A stretch of 64,000 nt of DNA from Aedes albopictus. Taxonomy: Eukaryota; Arthropoda; Insecta; Diptera; Culicidae. Below the pieces are notes generated by a model. That model was not told the origin of the DNA. It saw only the letters and a program-made list of their open reading frames with translations, and ran no database searches. This document shows, piece after piece, positions 45,799 through 54,739 of the stretch. The stretch is taken from NCBI RefSeq assembly GCF_035046485.1, contig NC_085137.1, forward strand, positions 251,299,233 through 251,363,232, read 5' to 3'. The position numbers and the translations under genes were made by a program. How positions within the stretch are numbered: position 1 is the stretch's first letter; each line of letters opens with the position of its first letter.

Positions 45799-46982
45799 AT
45801 TATTACATTTTTTTTATGAAAACTTTATTATCATATCATACGTTACATAGAAAAATACAACTTGTAAATGTCAAGATTTTCTTTACTTACACATGGGTAA
45901 TTCTCGCTGAGACCGGCCCACTATTTACACCATATCTTCAAAAATGTTTAAGGTGCCGATTTTCTGGAAGCCCTTGCATAAAAAGTAAGAAAAATGCATT
46001 TGGTTATTCAAATTGATGGACCCCCCGTTAGTTAGAGCCACAACAATTTTTCCAGACCCGTTGATTTTGGTCAAATGGTGGCTCACTTAAACCGTTATAA
46101 CTCGAAAGTTTCTCCAACAACCACCTCAAAACGAATTGTTGTTGAAAAGAGGAAAGATAGAGCTACTATTTACAATAATAAAAAGTTGGGTCGGCCATAT
46201 TGATTTTGGCCGCCATATTGGATTTTTATACCAAAACGTTTTTTTCACCATGAGGGCAACCACCGATTTTCAATTTTTTTTTTGCATTAATTGAAAGCTG
46301 GGACATTTATACATAACATATCAAAAAATTAGAGATGCCTTTTTCTTCTTTCAAAAATTATCTGCCGTTTTGTAAATCATGCCACTTTTGCGCACTAGGC
46401 CCGGTGGCGGCCGTTTACATGAATGCAGCGTTATTTCGCAGTGTTTACTAACACGAATTTAAATTCTGAACCCAATAATGGAAAGCTGATGGTTTGAGCT
46501 TTTCAAAACACTAAAAAAAGTATAAAAACAATGCCCGCATCATTGAGAAACAGTCAAAAACGGAAACGAACCTCCGATTTGACCAAATTTTGCGGCACGC
46601 GCTTCTGTGTATACATGCAGGCGTAAACTCGGATGCTGTTGTATGTCGTTGCCGGTGCGCATGGAAATGTATGGAGAAAACGTGGCTTAATTTACAAAAC
46701 TTCAGATAACTTTTGAAAGATGAAAAATACATCTCTAATTTTTTGATATGTTATGTATAAATGTCCCAGCTTTCAATTAATGCAAAAATTTTCAAAATCG
46801 GTGGTTGCCCTCATTGCGAAAAAAATGTTTTGGTATAAAAATCCAAGATGGCGGCCAAAATCAATATGGCCGACCCAACTTTTTATTATCATATATATAA
46901 AATCCCAGAGTTGTCTGTCCTTCCGTCACGCTTTGAAATGTTTCATTGAAATGTTTCACAGAATGAAAGCTACAATAATCAT

Positions 46983-47260
46983 TGCACTGTAGCATTGTAC
47001 CTATGTTGACTTGATGCATCCTTGCATTGGTGCCTCATTGCATTGGTGCATCGTTGCATAAGTGCATAAGCTGCGTCGTTGCATAGCTGCATCGTTGCAT
47101 AGGTACATCGTTGCATATGTACATTGTTGGATTGGTGCAACATTGCATTGGTGCATATTTGAATAAGTACATCGTTGCATTGGTGCATCGTTGCATTAGT
47201 GCATCATTGCATATGTACATCTACATTCATGCATCGTTGCATTGGTCGTACATCAATGCA
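46983..47260 (+). repeat. GCATCGTTGCATTGGT minisatellite
   Basis: Irregular repeats of TTGCATTGGTGCATCG-like units; a smaller patch at 47625-47750. ORFs across it on the minus strand are spurious. Confidence 0.75.
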
Positions 47261-47879
47261 TCGTAGGGTTTTTAAAGCATTGTTTTGTTAAATCAATTCA
47301 GCAGTTTCTAGAATTTTCTTTCCATTCTATGGATCAGAACCCTACAACAGTCAGTTACAATCAAAAGTTATACTATATATGCTTGGAAGTATACCTTCTG
47401 GCGCTTCTCGATGAGATGCCCAATGCTACAAAATATTTCACATATGCATTGATGTAATAGCGTTCGTGGAATATTTTAAAAATTTTCCTTCTAGAAGATT
47501 CTGTGATTAAAAATCATAGATATGAAATCCCAGAGTTGTCCGTTCTTCCGTCACGTTTGAAATGTTTCGTTGAAGTGTTTCACATGGTTATACAAGTATT
47601 ATCTTTCCATTGTTCTGTCGTACATTGGTGCATTGTTGTATTTTTGCATTGGTGTACCGTATTGTTTTATCGCTGCATTGTTTCATAATTTCTTGATGCA
47701 TCGTTGCATTTTTGCATTGGTACATCTTTGCATTGCTGCATCAATCCTGTAGAAAGATCTAGAAGTTTCTTTCATTCTATGAATTAGAACCCTACAACAG
47801 TAATATACAAGCCAATGTTGGATATGTAATAGTATACCTTCTGGCGCTTTCCAAAGAGGTGCACCATGCTGAAATATTT

Positions 47880-48260
47880 CATATAGGGTTTTGTACCATT
47901 TGGGCATTTTGGGCACTTGCCGCTATAACTAGGGTAATTGTTCCCATCGTTGTGGTAGTACCTAATGTTGCGGTAATGGCCATTTGAGCACTTTTTCGAC
48001 TGAAATGTTACCAAAAGGTATTTTAATAGATGTATTGTGCTTAAATTATGAGATTGCACCATTTGTTTGCTTAAGATTTGCCCAAAAACCTATTTTAAAA
48101 AAATATTTTCCTTAATATGTTTGCTGCTGTGTTCCTATTGTTGCGGTAGTGTTCCTAATGTTGCGGTATCCCATATGATTTCAATGGGATACCGCAACAT
48201 TAGGAACAAATACCGCAACATTAGGAACAAATACCGCAACAATAGGAACACAATGTTCTT
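47880..48260. repeat. TGTTGCGGTA hairpin repeats
   Basis: 48129-48252 is a palindrome with units TGTTCCTAATGTTGCGGTAT: two units in the left arm, three in the right. Related units occur near 47945-47985. Probably a small TIR element with reiterated ends. Confidence 0.6.
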
Positions 48261-48605
48261 TTAGATAAAAACGAATAAAATGCTCATAACAACCTCAAAG
48301 TGGCAATATTTCGTTATTTTCCCGTAGATAAAGGATAGATTTTATTATTTTTAATTCAATACATGTAAAAAATTTGCTTGGGGCGATGCAATTGTGGTTT
48401 AAGCATGAACCCAGTGCTTAACTCCTCCATGATCGGATCAATTACCCTAACTCAGTTTCAAACCGATTGATTTGAATTTTTGTATAGAGTTAGGCACGTA
48501 CAGCATCTTGCTCTATACAAAAACTAAAATCAATCGGTCCTATGTATGCACAAGGAAGCTTCTTGAAATTTCCTTCTAGAAGATTCTAGGGTTTTCTTCA
48601 TTGTA

Positions 48606-49096
48606 CAGTTTCTTACCGATTTTGGCAACACGAGGTGAATTTAATGTTGCCAAATCGGGGTGTTGCCAAAATCGGTAAAAAAATTTTGTGGATAATTTTC
48701 AACTTTTATGCGTCAATTTGGCTTATATTATAAATATGGACTATTCACAAGCTATAAAACGATCCATGTAGGTGACGTTCATAAATTACGTCATGATTTG
48801 TAAAATTGTCGATTTTGGAAAATTTAATGAATTTTGATTTTTTAAAGAAGAGTAAGGATAAAATAACACTACATTTACAAATACAAACGATTTTTCGGTA
48901 AAAATTTTTGGTCAACATTTTTTGTTGCCAAAATCGGTAAAAAATTGTTGCCAAAATCGGGTGTTGCCAAAATCGGTAAGAAATTGTTGCCAAAAACGGG
49001 TGTTGCCAAAATCGGGAAGGAAATGTTGCCAAAAACGGGTGTTGCCAAAATCGGGAGTAGACAAAAACGGGTGTTGCCAAAATCGGTAAGAAACTG
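48606..49096. mobile_element. TA-flanked MITE with reiterated subterminal repeats
   Basis: Ends CAGTTTCTTACCGATTTTGG and complement; TA at 48604-48605 and 49097-49098. The right end carries about six further TTGCCAAAA(T/A)CGG units from 48927 on. Tc1/mariner-like. 491 bp, non-coding. Confidence 0.8.
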
Positions 49097-49147
49097 TATA
49101 AAAAAACTACTTTTTAGGAACGTGGCTAGCCACGTTGGGTCTGCTAG

Positions 49148-51167
49148 TCATATATATAAAATCCCAGAGTTGTCTGTCCTTCCGTCACGCTTTGAAATGT
49201 TTCATTGAAATGTTTCGTCGAAATGTTTCACTATAGCTATATCAAACTTTTAAAAAAATCGAGAACTTTCTTGAAGTTATTGAACTCTTCAGATATAACA
49301 TTCTGGAATATTCTGGAACATCGAAATGCTTACAACTTTCGAGAACTATCTGGAAGTTACTGAAAGTTTCAGAAAAACTATTCTGGAATGTTCTGGAGTA
49401 TCAAATTTCTTAAATTTTCGAGGTGTGTACTTGGAAGTATACTTTCAGGCGTTTTTTTTTATTTCTAGAACATTCTCCCATTCGATAGACAACAACCCTA
49501 CAACAGTCGTCTACGGTCAAAAAGTAGATACATGATAGAATATATTCTGGCGCTTCTGGTAAGTCCAATGCTGAGTGAAATGTTTCCCATATACAGGGTG
49601 TTAGGTTCCTGAGTGCAAACTTTTTAAAGGGTGATAGAGGACCATAAATGGTGAAAAAAATTGTTCTACGCATATGGTCAAATCTCAACCGTTACGTAGT
49701 TATTGAACTCCCCATGTTTTTGACTTCTATTGCCTTAACTGGCTATAACTTTAAAATGGTCAAACTTATCGCACTTTTTTAACCCTTATTCGAAAGATTA
49801 TTGAATTTTCTATCAAATGGCATCTTTGAACCGATCGGTTTAGTTAAATAACTAAGTTTTCTAGAGCAAATAGCCTAAAAGTTGTGTGTTTTAATTTGTT
49901 TTTGTCAATTATCTTTGAAAAATGCGTAATAATTTAAAATTCTTTATTTGGCAAAGTTGTGGCCCCTGTTTCACTCGACAATTCGTTCTTTGACATCAAA
50001 CTTCTATCTCTTATCGTTTTCTTGCAATTTCGATTTAAACGTCGCATTTCAGATCAGAAATTTGCAATCGTCATGGAAAACACTTTTTTGCGCACTGTGC
50101 CGCACATTCAAATCAAAATTGCAAGAAAACGATAAGAGTTAGAAGTTTTGTGTCAAAGAACAAATTGTAGAGTGGAACAGAGGCCACAACTTTGCCAAAG
50201 AAAAAAAATTAATTTATTACGCATGTTTTAAAGATAATGGACATAAACAAATAAAAACACACTATTTTTAGCTATTTTGCTCTAGAAAACTTAGTTATTC
50301 AGCTAAACCAATCGGTTCAAAGATGCCATTTGAGAGAAAATTCAATAATCTTTCGAATAAGCGTTAAAAAACAGCGATAAGTTTGACCATTTTAAAGTTA
50401 TAGCCAGTTAAGGCAATAAGAGTCAAATGGGGAGTTCAATAACTACGTAATGGTTGAGATTTGACCATATGCGTAGAACAATTTTTTTCACCATTTATGG
50501 TCCTCTATCACCCTTTAAAAAGTTTGCACTCATGAACCTAACACCCTGTATATTGATACACTGGCTTCTGAGAAGAAGCTTCCTCAATTGTTATTCTAGA
50601 AGCATCAAGAATCTCCTTGATGGATAAAAATTCTCTCAATTTATGTTCGAAGATCAAAAACAGGTGCATCAAAATAGGGTTGCATGAAATAAACCCAGAG
50701 TTGTCTATCTGTTCTCCCGTGACGTTTAGCAAAGTTTTACTGAAATATTTCACGTATAGTAGAATGGTAAGAATAGCATTGTATGAACTAGAGAAAAAAG
50801 TATAAGGAGAAGAAAGAGCAAATAAAATAGAAAGGAAAATGAAGTTTTATAAGCTGTTCCAGAACTTTCCACGAGCGCTCGAATTTTTTTTTTAACAAAT
50901 GTTCGAGAGGTTTCCGAGCATAATGGGATATTCAAAAGTTCTCAAATTGGATAACAAAAAACTTCTGGAGCTTACCAAGAAGAAGAAAAACAAGTACCTA
51001 GAACATTCTACAACACTCTTCGGAATATGATTTCTTTTCATAATTGGAAGAAATTTCCAAAATTTCCAAAAACAAGGAAAAGACGATATTCTAGGATATA
51101 TTTCGAAGGAATGAAGAGACATTTCTCGGAATTGCAAAAACGTGGCTAGCCACGTAGGGTCAGCTAG
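49148..51167 (+). mobile_element. Helitron-like element 2, directly abutting element 1
   Basis: TC at 49148-49149 follows the CTAG of element 1 with no base between. Ends CTAG at 51164-51167 after the hairpin CGTGGCTAGCCACG at 51141-51154. Interrupted by the MITE 49594-50548; a second 5'-like start (ACCCAGAGTTGTCTATC) lies near 50695. Confidence 0.8.
49594..50548. mobile_element. 955 bp long-armed Tc1/mariner-type foldback
   Basis: Ends CAGGGTGTTAGGTTCCTGAG and a near-complement; TA at 49592-49593 and 50549-50550. Arms of roughly 470 bp cover nearly the whole element. Non-coding. Confidence 0.85.
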
Positions 51168-51449
51168 TTGTAAATAGTAGCTCTATTTTTCCTCTTTTCA
51201 ACAACAATTCGTTTTGAGGTGGTTGTTGGAGAAACTTTCGAGTTATAACGGTTTAAGTGAGCCACCATTTGACCAAAATCGAGGGGTCTGGAAAAATTGT
51301 TGTGGCTCTAACTAACGGGGGGTCCATCAATTAGAGTAACCAAATGCATTTCCCTTACTTTTTTAGCGAGGACCTTCAGAAAATCGGCACCTTTAACATT
51401 TTTGAAGACATGGTGTAAATAGTGGGCCGGTCTCAGCGAGAATTACCCA

Positions 51450-51635
51450 CATATTTATCGCTTGCATTGATTTGATTTACTTATTCGTAGTTCCGGCGAA
51501 GCATCAAACGCTGGTTGTGCAACCCTACCGGTAGTCTCTAATGTGGTATGAGTCTATTTTCTAGTTAACCGTTCCCCAGGTTATTAAAAAAAGCCGTGAT
51601 GTGGTGTGTCGCATGGTACATTTGGTTACTTCCGT
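51450..51635. other. flank of the LTR element
   Basis: Short unassigned sequence; 51632-51635 is CCGT, the left target duplication. Confidence 0.6.
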
Positions 51636-52245
51636 TGTAGCATACTAATTATTCCAAATTAACAATCATAAAATTACACTGATTAGGGTTTCCCAAATGG
51701 TCAACGACGGGAAATACCGACTTACTTTCTTACCTCTTCGAGTTGTAAAAACCCAAACAACCTTTTTACCAACAAACAAAAAACCCATCGCTTTTAACCT
51801 TTCTTTCAACCGTCAACAAAAAAAACCCATACGTAACGGCACTGCAATGCCAAGGCAATGAACAATAAACTTACCTTTTAGATAAACATCACTTACCTGT
51901 AAAAACATCACCAGACTGTTGTACAAACAGCTACCTAGGCTAAGAGAAATGTGTAAACATAGTATATAAGATATAGTGAACATTAAAGACACATGATTCG
52001 TGAAGTTCAAGTTTAACTGAGCGGACACGCTGTCCGTTGTTTTATTCCTCAAGTTGTGACGTTCACCGCCAATCCTCTCTGAGTTTCTTCCGACCAGAAC
52101 ACCAGCGAACACGATGTTCGAAATGATTGTTGTTTAACTGCTAAAGTGTTATTATAGGCCGATACCGTCGCAGTTGCCGAAGCCGCCGAGCGAGACGAAG
52201 AATTATTTCGTTCAATTTTACATTATATTGTTTCCGACTAGAACA
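51636..52245 (+). repeat. 5' LTR
   Basis: TGTAGC...GAACA, 610 bp. Contains AGTATATAAGATATAG at 51960-51975, a candidate TATA region. Matches 58397-59007. Confidence 0.93.
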
Positions 52246-52263
52246 TGGCGACCGGTGATTTAA
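52246..52263 (+). promoter_or_regulatory. primer binding site, tRNA-Arg-like
   Basis: TGGCGACCGGTGATTTAA begins at the first base after the LTR. TGGCGACCG matches the arginine-tRNA primer site known for mdg1/412 elements; the rest diverges. Confidence 0.7.
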
Positions 52264-52336
52264 ATCTGCAATCATCGAATTAGAAATGTGCGATACAAAA
52301 GTGAAACAAGTGCTTTGGTAGTGACAAACATTAAAG

Positions 52337-52540
52337 ATGGGCTGGTTTTCTACAGAAAATTTTATTACAAACAATAACATGGCGGTCGAGGAAACGAGGA
52401 TAATCGCAATCGTACTCGTGGTACTCACAGTGATATTAGTTGCTTTCGGAATGTTTAAGGCTTACAATAGCCATATGAAGGCCCATGTGAAGCACGCGGC
52501 AACAAGAGAGGCTGTGTTAAATAACGTTCGCGCGTTATAA
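52337..52540 (+). CDS. small membrane ORF 1 (67 aa), N-myristoylation-like start
   Basis: Starts MGWFSTEN: glycine at position 2 and threonine at 6 fit an N-myristoylation site. A short polar segment (ENFITNNN) is followed by a strong hydrophobic helix (about residues 22-41, IIAIVLVVLTVILVAFGMF) and a basic tail (KAYNSHMKAHVKHAATR). One membrane segment, no signal peptide. It lies in the leader between primer site and gag; its stop is 7 bp before the next ORF. mdg1/412-group elements are known to have short leader ORFs of unclear function. The small, acylated, single-helix plan recalls fusion-associated small membrane proteins of reoviruses, but this is a resemblance of layout only, not homology. 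Function unknown. Confidence 0.6.
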   Translation: MGWFSTENFITNNNMAVEETRIIAIVLVVLTVILVAFGMFKAYNSHMKAHVKHAATREAVLNNVRAL

Positions 52541-52547
52541 CAGACTA

Positions 52548-52853
52548 ATGTTTAGAGTCCCATGTGGAACACCCGGCTGTCGGCCGATTTGGGCACGCCT
52601 TCCAGAAGAACGAAGCACGACGGAACCTACAACAACGACGATAACCAACACCGTGAGTGAAAAAGACAATGAAACAGAACATATGGTGTGCCTAGTATCC
52701 ATCACAATATTAGTGTTTGTGTTGACAGTGCTAATTATCACTGTTTCGTACGTTTACATGCAGCGCAAGAAGACGAACGCGCAAACGAAATTAATACAAG
52801 TGATCATCGCGGCAGCGCAGTCCGCCGCAGTGGAAAAAGGTGAAATGCAGTAG
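52548..52853 (+). CDS. small membrane ORF 2 (101 aa)
   Basis: Starts MFRVPCGTPG, 7 bp after ORF 1 in another frame, suggesting reinitiation. The N-terminal part is threonine-rich (TTEPTTTTITNT) with NETE as a possible glycosylation site, then one hydrophobic helix (about residues 48-70, VCLVSITILVFVLTVLIITV), then a basic patch YMQRKK and an alanine-rich amphipathic tail (IIAAAQSAAVEKG). Looks like a second single-pass membrane protein. Family not recognised. It lacks a cleavable signal, so topology is uncertain. Co-occurrence with ORF 1 suggests the two might act together, but that is inference. Confidence 0.6.
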   Translation: MFRVPCGTPGCRPIWARLPEERSTTEPTTTTITNTVSEKDNETEHMVCLVSITILVFVLTVLIITVSYVYMQRKKTNAQTKLIQVIIAAAQSAAVEKGEMQ

Positions 52854-52889
52854 CACAATTCCGTGGTCAGCATCATCAAAATATAACAA

Positions 52890-53045
52890 GTCCAGGGGCG
52901 AACGGTCGAGGCCAGATCACCCTGTGGGACAATGCAACGAACGGAGCGCAGAGATCCATAATTTCAGGGGCGAACGGTCAGAACCAGACCACCCTGAGCA
53001 ACGAAAGGGGCGAACGGTCAGAACCAGACCACCCTTAGGGCACGA
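52890..53045 (+). repeat. GGGGCGAACGGTC tandem repeats in the leader
   Basis: Three units with GGGGCGAACGGTC, CCAGA.CACCCT at about 52896, 52969 and 53008. One frame translates as RGERSxPDHP three times but begins only at GTG (52840); coding is doubtful. Confidence 0.7.
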
Positions 53046-53243
53046 GAACGAGCATTAAAACAAATTCTTCGGACTGGTTGGTATGATCTTAAATTAAATT
53101 AATCCTTTTTCCTATACGATGCAATAAATCAGATGACCAGATTGAAGGAAATCAACCAATACATAAGCAGAGAACATCTAAATTTATTAAAAAGCATAAA
53201 TCGTCCACGCTCATTACAAGGGGTAACAGAAAAAACCTAAATC

Positions 53244-54719
53244 TTGAAAGATTTATTTATCGAATACAAACTCATTTTAAACAAATACGCCAATAGAATA
53301 CCACCATTAGAATGGAATAGAGAGATAGAAGCGTACCAGGCACTTAAAACAAAATATAATGAATGTATGAATATTCTGGAAAATACGCAGATAGCTACTA
53401 CCTCTCGAAAGTATTCACTAAAATCTGTGGCAAAAACAATTATCATATGCAAACGCTTAAGTGGCGACAAATATTCGTGGGATTATTCACCCACTGTTTC
53501 CATCACGTCAAATCCAAATCCTTCTAATACACGTTTGTTCAAGTCCGTTGTCAACGCCATAATATTTTGCCAAAAATTAAGTGGAAGCGTTAAACCGTGG
53601 CAAAATACACCCACCGTTTCCATCACGTCTACACAAAACACACAAATTATTACAATGCCAGACCCGGCACCTTTTGACGTCAAGTCAGCGACGGCGATCG
53701 TACAGCCATACGACGGCTCACACGATGCCCTGAACACTTTTGTCGACTCAGCTAATTTGCTGAAAGAACTGACCACCACGGAACACGTACCGATTGCAAT
53801 ACGGTTTTTAAAAACCAGGCTGACCGGAAAGGCTCGGTTGGGCCTACCAGATGCTTTAGCCACTATCGATGAGTTGATCAACGATGTTAAAAACAGATGC
53901 AAAGGCACTGTAACATCCGAGACCATCGTGGCCAAATTAAAGACCACCAAACAAAGGGGAGACACGGAGAAGTTTTGCAACACCGTCGAGTCCCTATGCC
54001 ATCAGCTACAAGCAACATACGTGGAGGCCGGAGTGCCAACTGCCGTAGCGAAACAAATGGCAACCAAAGCAGGAGTTGACGCCCTCACCTCCGGCGTTAC
54101 CAATAATGAAGCCAGGTTAATACTGAAAGCATCTACTTTCACGGACATTAATCAGGCAATTCAAAAGGTAACGGAAAACGCGACAACCAACAATATCGAC
54201 ACCCAAGTCCTAGCGTTCAATTCAAACCCTAGGCACAACGAGAGGAACTCGTTTAGTCCCTCGTTTAGTCAAAATCGTGGGTATCAAAACCACTACGGAC
54301 ATCGCGACAATTACAGAAGTCAAGATCAACGGCAATCACAACCACAACACAGAAATAATTTCAACCGAAATTATACTAGAAAGGGATCCCAACAACCCCG
54401 ACCTCAGTCCAATCAACCGCAATATAACAACCCACCGCAAAGATTCTATAACGGTTATAATAGTAATCGCTTCCTGCGTGGAAGGTCCAACTTCCCATCA
54501 AGAACCATTTATACCACGAGCGCCGAACAGGCTCAACCATTGCAGGCGTCAATGTCATTCGACACCCCAACTTCAATGGCAGTAGTACAAAACCATCATC
54601 AAAGGCTGATGATGCCACCGGGTGGCCCAGTTATGCAACCAGGTGGCTCGACGCAAAACAATACTTTTTTAGGGCACCAGGGCCAGTACACGGGCCCACC
54701 AAATCACTATATACAATAA
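53244..54719 (+). CDS. gag: gag polyprotein (491 aa)
   Basis: Structural protein expected to form the particle and bind RNA. The N-terminal third contains an internal duplication, SVAKTIIICKRLSG and SVVNAIIFCQKLSG, each followed by PTVSITS. The middle (about residues 145-330) resembles the capsid region of mdg1/412-type elements, with PYDGSHDALNTFVDSANLL as a recognisable start. The C-terminus is rich in Asn, Gln, Arg and Tyr with an RG-containing stretch (FLRGRSNFPSR); no CCHC zinc knuckle is seen, which fits this group. Start chosen as the first in-frame ATG after stops. The end overlaps the pol frame by the -1 slippery site. Confidence 0.88.
   Translation: MKDLFIEYKLILNKYANRIPPLEWNREIEAYQALKTKYNECMNILENTQIATTSRKYSLKSVAKTIIICKRLSGDKYSWDYSPTVSITSNPNPSNTRLFKSVVNAIIFCQKLSGSVKPWQNTPTVSITSTQNTQIITMPDPAPFDVKSATAIVQPYDGSHDALNTFVDSANLLKELTTTEHVPIAIRFLKTRLTGKARLGLPDALATIDELINDVKNRCKGTVTSETIVAKLKTTKQRGDTEKFCNTVESLCHQLQATYVEAGVPTAVAKQMATKAGVDALTSGVTNNEARLILKASTFTDINQAIQKVTENATTNNIDTQVLAFNSNPRHNERNSFSPSFSQNRGYQNHYGHRDNYRSQDQRQSQPQHRNNFNRNYTRKGSQQPRPQSNQPQYNNPPQRFYNGYNSNRFLRGRSNFPSRTIYTTSAEQAQPLQASMSFDTPTSMAVVQNHHQRLMMPPGGPVMQPGGSTQNNTFLGHQGQYTGPPNHYIQ
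54665..54671 (+). promoter_or_regulatory. -1 ribosomal frameshift site, gag to pol
   Basis: TTTTTTA in register T TTT TTA relative to gag, the classic slippery heptamer. It lies 48 bp before the gag stop, and the -1 frame is pol, open from upstream of this site. No obvious 3' pseudoknot checked by eye, though the next bases are GC-rich (GGGCACCAGGGCC). Confidence 0.8.
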
Positions 54720-54739
54720 ATACTAGTGCAGCCAATTTT

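Larger units (their letters stand above)
46889..49147 (+). mobile_element. Helitron-like element 1 (non-autonomous)
   Basis: Starts TCATATATATAAAATCCCAG after A, ends CTAG at 49144-49147, preceded by the hairpin AACGTGGCTAGCCACGTT at 49119-49136. TC start, subterminal hairpin, CTRR end and A/T target are the Helitron signature. No Rep-helicase ORF. A second copy of the 5' sequence (AAATCCCAGAGTTGTC) lies at about 47524, so a further tandem or nested start is inside. Contains minisatellites and a MITE. Confidence 0.8.
45894..51449. mobile_element. foldback element split by two Helitron-like insertions
   Basis: Left part 45894-46888 and right part 51168-51449. The outer 282 bp (45894-46175) pair with 51168-51449, and 46176-46390 pair with about 46690-46888, so without the insertion this is one continuous 1,277 bp foldback. 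Ends TGGGTAATTCTCGCTGAGAC and complement. No ORF. Confidence 0.85.

Noticed and set aside
45440..45850. Alanine-rich minus-strand ORF and two plus-strand ORFs over the PQ exon
   Set aside because: Shadow frames of the GC-rich second exon; the spliced frame alone joins to a good start and ends at a stop just after the repeats.
46979..47220. Cys/Met/Asn-rich minus-strand ORFs
   Set aside because: Translation of a GCATCGTTGCAT minisatellite; no start context or conservation.
48900..49100. Possible CRISPR-like regular repeats
   Set aside because: Repeats of TTGCCAAAATCGG have no unique spacers of constant length and are subterminal repeats of a TIR element in a eukaryotic genome.
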